Origin: Leucobacter ruminantium | Lineage (GTDB): Bacteria > Actinomycetota > Actinomycetes > Actinomycetales > Microbacteriaceae | Length of the DNA stretch: 63,772 nucleotides | Assembly: GCF_017565705.1 (NCBI RefSeq) | Contig: NZ_JAGDYL010000025.1 | Span: forward strand, 1 to 63,772 | Direction: 5' to 3' | Part shown: positions 6,841-18,513 of the stretch, piece after piece | Layout of the letters: every line of letters starts with the position of its first letter | How positions within the stretch are numbered: position 1 is the first letter of the stretch | Made by a program: the position numbers and the translations under genes | The notes under the pieces: model-generated | The model's input: the letters and a program-made list of their open reading frames with translations, nothing else | Databases searched by the model: none | Told to the model about the DNA's origin: nothing

Positions 6841-8412
6841 ATGGCGAGAAAGTCGGCCTCGGCCAAGCCGCAACGAACCCTTGAGCAGACCCTGTGGGAC
6901 GCCGCGGACAAGCTCCGCGGGAACCAGGAGCCGAGCGAGTACAAGCACGTCGTGCTCGGTCTCGTGTTCCTGAAGTACATCTCCGACCGCTTCGAGGAGC
7001 GCCGCGCGCAGCTCAAGGACGAGCTCGCGGCGGAGGGCATCAAGCCCGAGCGCATCGACGGCTTCCTGGAGGACCGCGACGAGTATGCGAGCCAGAACGT
7101 CTTCTGGGTGCCAGCAGCAGCCCGCTGGGGCACGATCCAGGACTCGGCGAAGCAGCCTGAGATCGGTGAACTCATCGACACCTCAATGGATCTCATCGAG
7201 AAGGAGAACCCGACGCTCAAGGGCGTACTGCCGCGCAACTACGGCCGCGACGGCCTCGACAAGAAACGCCTCGGCGAGCTCGTCGACCTCATCGGCTCGA
7301 TCGGCTTCATGAAGACCGATGACCATGGCGCAGACGACGTGCTGGGCCGCGTGTACGAGTACTTCCTGGGCCAGTTCGCAGGCAAGGAGACCGGCAAGGA
7401 CGCCGGCGCGTTCTACACGCCTCGCTCGGTCGTCAAGACGCTGGTCGAGATGCTGGAGCCGTACAAGGGTCGCGTGTACGACCCCGCGGCAGGCTCGGGC
7501 GGCATGTTCGTGCAGTCGGCTGAGTTCGTGAAGGCACACGGCGGCAAGCGCACGGACATCTCCGTCTACGGCCAGGAGTTCACCGACACGACGTGGAAGC
7601 TCGCGAAGATGAACCTCGCGCTGCGCGGCATCGAGGCTGACATGGGCGTGCGCTCGGCTGACTCGTTCACCGAGAACCTGCATCCTGATCTGCGCGCGGA
7701 CTTCGTGATCGCGAACCCGCCGTTCAACCAGAAGGAGTGGTGGGACGCGAGCCTCGCGGACGACCCTCGCTGGAAGTACGGCACGCCCGCACCGGGCAAG
7801 GTAGGGAGCAACTTCGCTTGGGCCCAGCATTTCATCTATCACCTGGCACCGAACGGAACCGCAGGCTTCGTCCTCGCGAACGGCTCCCTCAGCTCCAAAG
7901 AAGGAGGGAACGGTGAGATCCGCCAGAAGCTCGTCGAGGCGGGACTCGTCGACTGCATTGTTGCGATGCCCGACAAGTTGTTCTTCAACACGGGCATTCC
8001 AGTGGCGCTGTGGTTCGTCTCTAAGGGGCGAGATGGCAACGGTCACCGTGCTCGTAAGGGCGAGGTGCTGTTCATCGACGCCCGCAAGCTTGGCGACATG
8101 GAGACTCGCAAGCTGCGCGTGCTGTCGGATGAACATATCGCGCAGATTGCAGACACCTATCACGAGTGGCGCAATCATGACGGCGAGTACGAGGACGTGC
8201 CCGGATTCGCCAAGTCAGCGACGATCGAGGAGATCGCGGAGCACGGCTTCGTGCTCACTCCTGGCCGCTACGTCGGCGCTGAGGAGGCCGAGGTCGATGA
8301 CGAGCCGATCGACGAGAAGATCGAGCGCTTGACGAGCGAGCTCTTCGCCGAGTTCGAGCGTGGACGCGAGCTTGAGAACGAGGTCCGACTGCGGCTGGGT
8401 GGTCTTCAGTGA
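6841..8412 (+). CDS. hsdM: Type I restriction-modification methylase subunit HsdM
   Basis: This 523-residue protein is of normal length for HsdM. It carries the N-terminal HsdM helical domain (about 10-150), the S-adenosylmethionine motif [10 protein letters not shown] near residue 215 and the catalytic NPPFN motif near 290, which marks an N6-adenine methyltransferase. With HsdS it forms the M2S methylase that protects host DNA, and with HsdR the restriction complex. The AAGGAG ribosome site precedes the ATG. The stop overlaps the hsdS start in GTGA. The gene looks intact. Confidence 0.95.
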   Translation: MARKSASAKPQRTLEQTLWDAADKLRGNQEPSEYKHVVLGLVFLKYISDRFEERRAQLKDELAAEGIKPERIDGFLEDRDEYASQNVFWVPAAARWGTIQDSAKQPEIGELIDTSMDLIEKENPTLKGVLPRNYGRDGLDKKRLGELVDLIGSIGFMKTDDHGADDVLGRVYEYFLGQFAGKETGKDAGAFYTPRSVVKTLVEMLEPYKGRVYDPAAGSGGMFVQSAEFVKAHGGKRTDISVYGQEFTDTTWKLAKMNLALRGIEADMGVRSADSFTENLHPDLRADFVIANPPFNQKEWWDASLADDPRWKYGTPAPGKVGSNFAWAQHFIYHLAPNGTAGFVLANGSLSSKEGGNGEIRQKLVEAGLVDCIVAMPDKLFFNTGIPVALWFVSKGRDGNGHRARKGEVLFIDARKLGDMETRKLRVLSDEHIAQIADTYHEWRNHDGEYEDVPGFAKSATIEEIAEHGFVLTPGRYVGAEEAEVDDEPIDEKIERLTSELFAEFERGRELENEVRLRLGGLQ

Positions 8413-9601
8413 CTAGCATGACCCTCGGTGAAGCATTTGACCTCAACCCGACTGTGAAGCTCACCAAGGGCATGAGTGCTCCTTTCGTCGATATGGCGAG
8501 TCTTGTCCCGTTCACCAGGGACGTGTCAGCGACACAGGATAAACCGTACGGCGGCGGCATGAAGTTCTGTGACGGTGATGTTCTGATGGCGCGAATCACT
8601 CCGTCGCTGGAGAACGGGAAAACGTCGATTTATCGTGCGGCCGTCGACCGGCAAGGTACCCCGGCTTTCGGGTCTACGGAGTTCATTGTGATTCGTGGGA
8701 AAGAGGGAATCTCCAGTACCGACTTTGCGTACTATCTTTTTACCTCACCTGAGATCCGAGACCATGCGATTAGTTCGATGAATGGAAGTTCAGGCAGACA
8801 AAGAGTGCAGCTCGATTCTCTGAGCTCGTTCGAGATCGACCTTCCTGAGCTCAAAGAGCAGCGCGCGATCGCGGCGACGCTCGGCGCACTCGACGACAAG
8901 ATTGAGTCGAACCGGCGGGCGATTTCACTCCTGGATAGGCTCTTCAGTGCGCAGTTTTCTCGCCTCTTGGAGTCTTCACGATCCATTTCTAATCTGCCGT
9001 TGAGTGACGTCGCGACGATCACAAGAGGTCGCTCCTATAAGAGTGCGGAGCTATCAGAGTCACCTGTTGCGCTCGTGACGCTCAAGAGCATCGACCGCAA
9101 CGGCGGGTATAAACAGGATGGCCTGAAGCCCTACGTTGGTCCGTACAAGACCGAGCAGGTGGTAGCTCCTGGTGAGATCGTCGTGGCGCAAACCGACCTA
9201 ACCCAAGGAGCAGAGGTGGTAGGTCGCGGGGTGCGTGTCCCAATTAGCGAGGCGCACAACACGCTCGTCGCTTCGCTCGATCTCGCTATTCTCCGCCCGA
9301 AAGACACAATGCCTGTCGAGTATCTCCTCGGACTTCTAAGCAGCGAATCGTTCCGGCAGCACTGCCGCAATCACGTCACGGGAACTACGGTGCTCCATCT
9401 TGCAAAAGATGCGATGCCAACTTGGATGGCGCCTGTTGTATCAGCTGCGGAGCAGGAGGCCTTCTCGTCTGTTGCCCGTGGGCTCCTTGCGCGCGTTGAT
9501 TCGTTCTCGTCCGAGAACCAGCGACTAACTGAGCTCCGCGACGCTCTCTTGCCCGAACTCCTCTCAGGCCGCATCCGAGTTGCAGACGTGGAGGTTCCCT
9601 G

Positions 9602-9602
<1 letters not shown>
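8409..9602 (+). CDS. hsdS: Type I restriction-modification specificity subunit HsdS
   Basis: The 397-residue product has the usual two target-recognition domains (about 5-150 and 195-350). Each is followed by a helical conserved region: [21 protein letters not shown] in the centre, and [21 protein letters not shown] at the end. Each domain recognises half of the split target; the target cannot be read from the sequence. The GTG start overlaps the hsdM stop and the stop overlaps hsdR (TGATG). Base composition is lower in GC than hsdM, as is common for exchangeable specificity genes. Confidence 0.93.
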
Positions 9603-12757
<3,155 letters not shown>

Positions 12758-12759
12758 GT

Positions 12760-13410
12760 ATGGGTAAAGCGAGCCGACTGAAGGCTGAACGGGCTGCGGA
12801 CAGAAAAGGGAGACTTGTGTCTGTGGGCCAGAGGGGGACGCCTGAGGAAGAACTGAGCGCCGCCACCAGCGTCGTAGGCGAGCTCTTCGGCATAGAGGCC
12901 GACTGCGCGGCTGCCGCGGGGCTGCTTGTTGCGATCGGCGATGAACTTGGGCACGCTCTTCGGCCGCGTCCCGTGGCTGCGATCATCAGGGAGACGAAGT
13001 CCAATACGTTGCTTGCGATGGGACCGAAAGCGACAAAGAAGTTCAGTCCCGAGCAGATTGCCGGTATGGAGAACCACCGACCAGGCGGGCGCGACACGGG
13101 TCACCTCGTTGTGACCTCTGACGAGCACAAGCTTCTGCTCGATCCCAACATGCGGCAGCTGGGGAATGTGGGAGTCGATGCGCCCAGCATCTTGATCCGA
13201 GTGCGAAGCACGGAGCCGGAGTCGGGTGAGTGGCAGTTCCGCCACGAAGGCCTTGAGATTCTGTACTTCGTTGACGACGAGAACCGCGCTCTGCTGCCGC
13301 ACTACGAGAACGCGCATCGCGAATCCCGCGTGTATGCGCAGGCTATCGCCGAGGGAATCCGTGCCGGAGTTGATCCGATCGAAATCGCCGCACGTATGAA
13401 GAAGAGCTAA
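12760..13410 (+). CDS. Unknown protein in the hsd operon, possible transglutaminase-like hydrolase
   Basis: This 216-residue protein starts 2 nt after the hsdR stop, so it is cotranscribed with the restriction system. I do not recognise a named family. Cysteine 49 sits at the start of a helix (ADCAAAAGLLVAIG), His115 lies in TGHLVV, and Asp128 in LLLDPNMRQ. This order and context, Cys helix then G-H-hydrophobic strand then LDP-Q, resembles the catalytic triad of transglutaminase-like or NAT-like cysteine hydrolases. That fold is an inference. It could be a modulator of the restriction system or a linked toxin-like enzyme. The IS21-like left end begins 11 bp after its stop. Confidence 0.6.
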   Translation: MGKASRLKAERAADRKGRLVSVGQRGTPEEELSAATSVVGELFGIEADCAAAAGLLVAIGDELGHALRPRPVAAIIRETKSNTLLAMGPKATKKFSPEQIAGMENHRPGGRDTGHLVVTSDEHKLLLDPNMRQLGNVGVDAPSILIRVRSTEPESGEWQFRHEGLEILYFVDDENRALLPHYENAHRESRVYAQAIAEGIRAGVDPIEIAARMKKS

Positions 13411-13420
13411 GCCTGTGAAT

Positions 13421-13511
13421 TGACAGCGAAGTTGGCAATAGTGACAGTGAAGTTGGCAATAACTCAATCAAGTTGGCAATAACCGTTATTTTGACACAGT
13501 ACTTGGCAACA
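13421..13511. repeat. Left-end tandem repeats of the cassette
   Basis: AAGTTGGCAATA occurs at 13429-13440, 13450-13461 and 13470-13481, a 20-21 bp period, and a diverged copy ACTTGGCAACA lies at 13501-13511. The helical phasing suggests transposase-binding sites at an IS21-type terminus. Confidence 0.85.
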
Positions 13512-13655
13512 GCCGCGAGGTAGCTTTGGGTTAGCGGCTAGAAGCTACACAGCTCACCAATATCAATAACGTCAGCGGAACAGTAAACGTATCCGCTTAG
13601 TTGTCATCAGCTGGCAAGGATCAACCATCCTGGCGCTTTCACCTAATTCATGGTA

Positions 13656-13686
13656 AAGCCCGTATTATTGAGAACAATACGGGCTT
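13656..13686 (-). terminator. Terminator of the MFS gene
   Basis: AAGCCCGTATT and AATACGGGCTT form an 11-bp stem with a 9-nt loop. Read on the minus strand it follows the MFS stop codon and is followed by TTT. Confidence 0.75.
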
Positions 13687-13690
13687 CACT

Positions 13691-15049
13691 TCAACTGCGT
13701 GAGACATCGGGCAGTTTTGCGCCTGCAAAGACGCCGACGAGGCCCATCGCCGCGAGCAACAGCAGCGCCCACGAGACGTGCACGGTCGCGAGCAGCGCGC
13801 TCACCCCACCCACGACGAGAAGAATGATGCCCATTGCGGTGTTTGAGACTGCAACATAGGTGGTGCGAGTATCGCCCTCTGCCATGTCGACCACATACGT
13901 TTTGCGGCCGATGCGCACGCCCGTGTGCATGAGCGTGAGTGCAAAATACACCGTGATGTAGAACAGGTTTACCCACCAGCTCGCGTCTGATTGGAATGCC
14001 GACGCACTGCCAGCCTCGGCAAGCGTAGCGACGATCACGGCCGAGAGAATGATCGCCGAAGCAACCCCTGCCCCGATACTCATGACCTTGCGACTCGAGC
14101 GATCTGCGAGCCTGCCAAACAGCCTTCCGCCGATGAGCGCAGCAAGCCCAGAAGCGATAATGAACCCGCCAAGCCCCGCGAGACTCGACGCGCCAGACTG
14201 GATCGACAGCGTCACGATAAACGGAGGGCTCAGCGACGAAACGAGAAGCAACCCGCGGACCCCGACAAACTGCCTGAAACGCGCGTCTTCACGCAACAAT
14301 TGCACCGCCTGAGAGAGCCCATGAAACGGTTTGGCTGGAGCGACCTCGGTGCTCTGCGCCTCTGGGGCTTCCTCACTCGCAGGTTCACGCACTCCGGCAT
14401 AGATCACCGCGACCCCCACCCAGAGCGCTGCACCCGCGGCGAGCAACCAGGCGAGGCGAGCAGCTGCGAGTTCCGCTCCCACAAACGCTCTGATCGCAAG
14501 GCCCAGGGTGATCGCAACAATGCCTGCAACGGTGGTTGAAATACCATTGAGCTGCCCCCGTTCGCCCTTCGGAATCGTGCGTCCCTGCACATCTTTTGAC
14601 GCGATCGAGCAGAGGCATCGACCGAGCGCAAAGATCGCGAGCGCGACGAGAATGCCGACGCCCGCTGCAAGCCCTGAGCCGAGCGCTGCGATGAACGCCA
14701 TCACCGCGACCGCCCCCGCCTGCACGAGCGCGCCAACTACGAAGATCCATTTGCGATGCTTCACCCGCACAACGAGTGGGGTAAGTAGCGCTTGCGGCAA
14801 CATCGAGAGAGACTCGCGGATCGGCACGAGAAGTCCCGTCAACGCAGCCGGGGCCCCGAGTGACGCGAGCACCCAGGGCAGCACCGTCGATGCGTTGACC
14901 GCCTGATCGCCAGACGATTGCAGGGCACCCGCCGTGATTTGGCGCAGACCATTTGACGCCACCTTGTCGCGCAGCCCTTTGGGCATGCGCTGCTCGGCGT
15001 CTCGGGAACGACGGATGAGTTTCGAATACCACCACTCGCTGGCGGTCAC
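13691..15049 (-). CDS. MFS transporter
   Basis: The 452-residue protein has about 12 hydrophobic segments in two halves with a hydrophilic loop near residues 235-260, as in major facilitator superfamily exporters. The first loop contains RESLSMLPQAL, and basic loops (RVKHRKWI, RLADRSSRKV) fit the MFS loop 2-3 and 8-9 motifs. Substrate is unknown; a drug or metabolite exporter is the default. It is one of three intact cargo genes inside the IS21-ended cassette and ends at a terminator next to the left end. The cupin gene lies upstream on the same strand with a 35-bp gap, so the two may be cotranscribed. Confidence 0.85.
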   Translation of the reverse strand: MTASEWWYSKLIRRSRDAEQRMPKGLRDKVASNGLRQITAGALQSSGDQAVNASTVLPWVLASLGAPAALTGLLVPIRESLSMLPQALLTPLVVRVKHRKWIFVVGALVQAGAVAVMAFIAALGSGLAAGVGILVALAIFALGRCLCSIASKDVQGRTIPKGERGQLNGISTTVAGIVAITLGLAIRAFVGAELAAARLAWLLAAGAALWVGVAVIYAGVREPASEEAPEAQSTEVAPAKPFHGLSQAVQLLREDARFRQFVGVRGLLLVSSLSPPFIVTLSIQSGASSLAGLGGFIIASGLAALIGGRLFGRLADRSSRKVMSIGAGVASAIILSAVIVATLAEAGSASAFQSDASWWVNLFYITVYFALTLMHTGVRIGRKTYVVDMAEGDTRTTYVAVSNTAMGIILLVVGGVSALLATVHVSWALLLLAAMGLVGVFAGAKLPDVSRS

Positions 15050-15084
15050 GGGGGCAGACTCGCCCCCGTGTTCACTTGCCGCGA

Positions 15085-15495
15085 TCAGTGGTCGTGATCC
15101 TGATCCGCCTGTGTTTCATGCACGGTGCCCGGCGCGTGATGCGGTGGAGCATAGATGCTGTAGACCTTCATCGGAACGTCGCCGATGTTGGTGATGTTGT
15201 GCCACATGCCCTTGGGCACAAGCACGGCCCAGTCGTCGGCGACCTCTTCATCAAACGAGAGCTCTTCGGGCGAAGGTCCCATTTGTACCCGACCGCGACC
15301 CTGTTCAAGTCGCAAGAACTGATCGGTATCGTCGTGCACTTCGAGACCGATATCGCCTCCGACAGGAATCGACATGAGGGTGAGCTGCATGAGCTCCCCC
15401 GTCCATACTGTCGTGCGGAAATTGGTGTTTGCACGGGTCGATGCTTCGATGTTAACGGTATATGGGTTTGGGCCATGATCTGGTGTTTGTGTCAT
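15085..15495 (-). CDS. Cupin-domain protein
   Basis: The 136-residue protein has a single cupin barrel. Motif 1 includes GLEVHDDTDQFLRLEQGRG (His and acidic metal ligands) and motif 2 includes PKGMWHNITN (second His). A histidine-rich tail (HHAPGTVHE and DQDHDH) ends it and may bind metal. Small cupins of this type are often annotated as sugar-isomerase-like, but the substrate cannot be read from sequence. It shares the cassette with a nitroreductase and an MFS exporter, which suggests a detoxification or electrophile-resistance set, an inference from company only. Confidence 0.85.
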   Translation of the reverse strand: MTQTPDHGPNPYTVNIEASTRANTNFRTTVWTGELMQLTLMSIPVGGDIGLEVHDDTDQFLRLEQGRGRVQMGPSPEELSFDEEVADDWAVLVPKGMWHNITNIGDVPMKVYSIYAPPHHAPGTVHETQADQDHDH

Positions 15496-15584
15496 TGCTT
15501 AAGCCTAATGACCTGGCCGAGCAGTAATCAAGCGAGGATAGGCTGGCCTTGCTCGGCAAACATTCAGATTGGAGAGGTTCAGGG

Positions 15585-16166
15585 ATGACACAGGGCAAAT
15601 TCTTTGACGACGAGGTACTCGAGGCCATGGCGACCAGGCGTTCAGTGTCGAAAGTGGGGCCACACACCCCCACCGACGACGAACTCCGCGAGCTCCTCGC
15701 CGCGGTCACCCCGGTTGCCGACCATAAGGCGTTGCGCCCGTGGCGACTCATCGTGTTGCGGGGCGAGGATCGGGGCCGTCTAGCCGATGCGCTCGACGCG
15801 GCCGCAGGGACCACCCGTGAACCGGGAGAACGCAATTCCAAGCCATACCGGGCAGAACTCCTCATCGCGGTCATCGCCAGCTCCACCGAGCACCCGCTCG
15901 TGCCAGAGTGGGAGCAACACGCGACTGCGGCTGGCGCCGGGCACCTGCTCGAACTCGCACTGTGGCGAGCCGGGTGGGGCGTGATGTGGCGCACCGGAGT
16001 GCTCGCGAACAGCGACCCAGTGCGAGCCATGCACGGGCTCGAAGAACACGAGCACCTCATGGGGTGGTTGTATGTGGGTGACATTGACCCGTCATTCCGA
16101 GAGCGCCTGGAGGCATCGAATCGGCCGGCACTCGACCCGCATCAGTTTCTCGGAATGCTCCCCTAA
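15585..16166 (+). CDS. Nitroreductase-family protein
   Basis: The 193-residue product from the ATG at 15585 has the nitroreductase FMN-binding start ATRRSVSKVG, then DHKALRPWRLIVLRG and a central AGHLLELALWRAGWGVMWR helix. These proteins are FMN-dependent NAD(P)H oxidoreductases acting on nitro compounds, quinones or related electrophiles. The start is chosen because GGAGAGG lies 7 nt upstream; an in-frame ATG at 15549 is less likely. It diverges from the cupin gene, and a TAGGCT box in the 90-bp gap could be its -10 region. Cargo of the IS21-ended cassette. Confidence 0.88.
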   Translation: MTQGKFFDDEVLEAMATRRSVSKVGPHTPTDDELRELLAAVTPVADHKALRPWRLIVLRGEDRGRLADALDAAAGTTREPGERNSKPYRAELLIAVIASSTEHPLVPEWEQHATAAGAGHLLELALWRAGWGVMWRTGVLANSDPVRAMHGLEEHEHLMGWLYVGDIDPSFRERLEASNRPALDPHQFLGMLP

Positions 16167-16249
16167 CCTCAGAGGTCACCCTCCTCGAGTTAGGTGAACA
16201 TGAGCATAAAGATGTACATATTTTTTGTTCACAAATGCTACTTCAGAGC

Positions 16250-16400
16250 ATGACTGCTCTCGCACCTCACGTTGAAACCTGGGCCGTTTCCCGAGAAAAA
16301 CTCGCCTGTACTTTGAAGCGGTTTCGCGAACAAGGCGCAGCCGCAGGGCCATTGACCTTCGGAGCGCATCGCAAGCCCGAGGGAGGAGGGGCTGGGTGTG
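16250..16400 (+). pseudogene. Truncated antitoxin-like gene (Phd/YefM type) fused into the IS end
   Basis: An open frame from the ATG at 16250 encodes about 48 residues with VETWAVSREKLACTLKRFRE and FGAHRKPEG. This resembles the DNA-binding half of Phd/YefM-type antitoxins, where a VIPF-type strand would follow. From about 16390 the frame turns into low-complexity sequence and then the IS21-like end repeats, so the C-terminal toxin-binding part and any toxin are gone. Upstream DNA is AT-rich with a GTGAAC/GTTCAC inverted repeat, like an autoregulatory operator. The family call is tentative. Confidence 0.4.
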
Positions 16401-16434
16401 GCCCTAGCGAGCGAAGCAGCACATCCAGAAACAA

Positions 16435-16540
16435 TGCCAACTTCGTTGGCAAAACACCGACTAAACCAAACGTGATTACGGAGAAATTCCGCATAATCAC
16501 TGGGATGCCAACTAGCGAAAAAGTGCCATCTTCGCTGTCA
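16435..16540. repeat. Right-end repeats of the cassette
   Basis: Read on the minus strand from the outside in, TGACAGCGAAGATGGCA (16540-16524), AGTTGGCATCC (about 16513-16503) and GAAGTTGGCATTG (about 16445-16433) repeat the AGTTGGCA core seen at the left end. This supports one element with multi-repeat termini. Confidence 0.75.
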
Positions 16541-16557
16541 TCTCACAAAGCCCCATC

Positions 16558-16590
16558 GCTCGGGCGCTGGCTTTTTCGTGTCCATCAGAG
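16558..16590 (+). terminator. Hairpin with T-run beside the cassette
   Basis: An imperfect stem (AAGCC..CGC with GCG..GGCTT) is followed by TTTTT on the plus strand just outside the right end. It would stop transcripts leaving the nitroreductase. From here to the Mrr stop at 16718 I see only two more inverted repeats (CACGG/CCGTG and TGCGTCC/GGACGCA, 16614-16650), probably the mrr terminator. Confidence 0.5.
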
Positions 16591-16717
16591 CCTACCCAAG
16601 TGGACGTCGCAAAGCACGGGTCTCCGTGCGTCCAACGGACGCAGACCGCATCTCAATGGACACAACTGTCGGATGGTCTTAGCGCAGGCCACCATGAAGC
16701 GGCGTCACCACTAACGG

Positions 16718-17644
16718 TTACTCGAAGTAGTCCTCGTCGACCTCGACAGCGCTGAACCGCTGCTTCTCCTGCACGCCGACGCGGTAAGCAACCATCAGGT
16801 CGACGAGCTTTGCGCCGTCGATGAGGATGATGCGCGACTGCACCTTCTTGGCGTAGTCGATCGCGCCTGAGGTGAACGCACTGGTCGTAAGGAACACGCC
16901 GCGCGAGGCTCCGAAGCCGTGCAGTGCCCCGACGAAAGCCTGGATCGGCTCGCGGCCGACGTTGTTGCCTTCCTTGTAGCGCTTGGCCTGGATGTAGACC
17001 TGGTCGAGGCCGAGGGCGTCTTGGTCGATAAGCCCGTCGATGCCCTCGTCGTTGGAACCACCGATGCGTCGGCCTCGCTGTGCTGCGCCGCCGTAGCCCA
17101 TCTTGAGGAGCAGGTCGACGACCGCCTGCTCGAAGAAGTCGGGGTGGCTATTGCGAAGCCGGTCGAGCAGATCCTCACCGACGCTCGCCTCGATACGGGA
17201 GACTGCGTCCTCGATGACCTCGATCGGGTCGGAGATCTCATCGGATGGTTGCACAGGCGTCGACGCTGGCGCAGCGGTCTTAGCCTTCTCCGGCCAAAAT
17301 GGGGCGAAGACCTCGCGTGCGAGCGCGTAGTCGAAACCCTGGGGGTATTTCGCAAGAGCAGCTCTGCCGGCGTCATTGATGACGTAATGACCGCGCTCGG
17401 GCCGGTCGACCCACTTCGCCTTTCCGAGGTGGCTCAGCACCCAGCCCATGCGCTGCTCGTAGCGGGTACCGCCAGATTTGAGGGTCTCAGCACGTGCGTC
17501 GTCACTGACGCCTGCGCGGTCGGCTACGGCGTCGAAGACTTCGCGGCGCTGGCGACTTTGTCCGTCTGAGAGGACTTGCAGCGTGGGGATGACGTACTCG
17601 GGCCAGATCGAGACGAGTGAGGCTTCTTCGGGCATGGGGATCAT
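16718..17644 (-). CDS. mrr: Mrr-type restriction endonuclease
   Basis: The 308-residue protein has the Mrr layout: an N-terminal winged-helix domain (about 8-115; VIPTLQVLSDGQ, then GRAALAK), a linker, and a C-terminal Mrr_cat nuclease domain (about 165-285). The PD-(D/E)XK-like core is visible as GGSNDEGIDGLI then VYIQAKRY, with the helix GREPIQAFVGAL after it. Mrr enzymes are type IV systems that cut modified DNA, and some respond to foreign type I or III methylases. Its presence near a type I methylase implies the two are compatible. It is a single gene, with no partner at either side. Confidence 0.88.
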   Translation of the reverse strand: MIPMPEEASLVSIWPEYVIPTLQVLSDGQSRQRREVFDAVADRAGVSDDARAETLKSGGTRYEQRMGWVLSHLGKAKWVDRPERGHYVINDAGRAALAKYPQGFDYALAREVFAPFWPEKAKTAAPASTPVQPSDEISDPIEVIEDAVSRIEASVGEDLLDRLRNSHPDFFEQAVVDLLLKMGYGGAAQRGRRIGGSNDEGIDGLIDQDALGLDQVYIQAKRYKEGNNVGREPIQAFVGALHGFGASRGVFLTTSAFTSGAIDYAKKVQSRIILIDGAKLVDLMVAYRVGVQEKQRFSAVEVDEDYFE

Positions 17645-17667
17645 TATCTCAGGCGCTGCTGCGTCAA

Positions 17668-18055
17668 CTCAAAGACTCGGCGCCAAGGCAGGTGACGGCG
17701 GAGCAGCCCAGGGCGCCTGCGCGAATTAGACTCAGCCCTTGCGGCATCACAGCAGCCTGCACGACGGCGCGTGCCTTACTACCGAGCGCCTCAGCCATCC
17801 AGACGAACCCGGCAGGCGCGAGCGGCCGATTATAAGGTGGTGTGGGCGCTCGTATTCGGCTCAGCGCGCGTGAACGCACCGGAGCCACGGGTGACCGCGT
17901 CGGAGAACCAGTGCACCATGTGTTGCTGCTGACTCGACCACCAGACGCCCCGCTTCTGGGGCACGTCGAGCTCGTGCCGGTCCGAGATCGGTAGGTGCGG
18001 CTCAAGTTTCGCGAGCACGGGTGAAGTCGCGGACGTGGATGTCGTCGTCGGTCAT
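17668..18055 (-). pseudogene. Frameshifted unknown gene
   Basis: Three open pieces in different frames read as one broken protein on the minus strand. MTDDDIHVRDFTR starts at 18055. AKLEPHLPISDRHELDVP continues from near 18012 in a shifted frame, followed by a VWWSSQQQHMVHWF stretch. NRPLAPAGFVWMAEALG follows after a second shift near 17835, ending about 17668. I do not recognise the family. The composition of the pieces (Trp, aromatic and conserved-looking) suggests real former coding sequence, not shadow. Two frame changes could also be sequencing errors. Confidence 0.45.
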
Positions 18056-18137
18056 GTGATCGTGGTTCCTCTCGTCAAGCGCAAGCGAGAGGGCATCGTC
18101 GGGCTGAAGCGGCCCTCTCGCTTGGGCGGTGGAGCAT

Positions 18138-18281
18138 CTACTTCTTCTTACCGCTCTTCCCCTTTTGCGATAGAGCGCTCGCGGCAGCGGTCTTCGACGC
18201 AGCCGATGTGCGGCCGTCGCGCAGCACCTTCGACGCCGCGGTCGCGGCCTTCGCGCTAGTCTGCTTCGTGTTCTTGGCCAT
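18138..18281 (-). CDS. Small basic protein, 47 residues
   Basis: This short gene encodes a lysine/alanine/serine-rich protein beginning MAKNTKQTSAKAATAASKVL and ending GKSGKKK. Its net charge is strongly positive and it is probably helical; it could bind nucleic acid. GGAGG lies upstream of the ATG. Similar tiny Lys/Ala proteins are common in actinobacterial accessory regions, from memory. Function is unknown. It sits between the broken gene and the recombinase. Confidence 0.65.
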   Translation of the reverse strand: MAKNTKQTSAKAATAASKVLRDGRTSAASKTAAASALSQKGKSGKKK

Positions 18282-18380
18282 GGGGCCTCCATCTGATCAC
18301 GCACGCGCGGTGTTGCTCGTGCGGTTCGCACGCTACCCGGGACCTCCGACATTCTTGGCACTGGCGCTCGTCGCACAGTG

Positions 18381-18513
18381 CCCGTAAGCCGGTCGGTATG
18401 CGGGACACCCTCAGTGCGTGCTGAGGGGCGAACGATCTCGTGACGCAAGTTGTCCCGTAAGACTCGCCCTAAATAAAGCCCGCTGAAGGAACGTCAAACG
18501 GTACGCTTGAAGT
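18381..18513 (+). promoter_or_regulatory. Upstream region of the serine recombinase
   Basis: TACGCT at 18502-18507 is followed by exactly 6 nt and the ATG at 18514, fitting a leaderless -10 box. CCCGTAAG occurs at 18381-18388 and 18454-18461. Small serine recombinases often have their resolution site directly upstream, so these repeats may be part of a res-like site, but I cannot define its subsites. Confidence 0.45.

Larger units (their letters stand above)
13421..16540. mobile_element. Transposase-less cassette with IS21-like ends
   Basis: TGACAGCGAAGTTGGCA (13421-13437) and TGCCATCTTCGCTGTCA (16524-16540) are inverted copies with one mismatch in 17, starting TG and ending CA. Each end carries further internal copies of AGTTGGCA, as IS21-family ends do for IstA binding. 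Inside are an MFS transporter, a cupin, a nitroreductase and an antitoxin fragment, but no istA/istB. I read it as a non-autonomous passenger element moved in trans. I saw no target-site duplication. It inserted just after the hsd operon. Confidence 0.65.

Noticed and set aside
13421..13511. CRISPR array, suggested by the AAGTTGGCAATA repeats
   Set aside because: The repeats are only 12 bp, spacers are 8-9 bp, and matching inverted copies occur 3 kb away, fitting transposon ends.
13410..16550. Target-site duplication flanking the IS21-like cassette
   Set aside because: The bases on both sides (…TGTGAAT and TCTCACAA…) do not form a direct repeat that I could accept.
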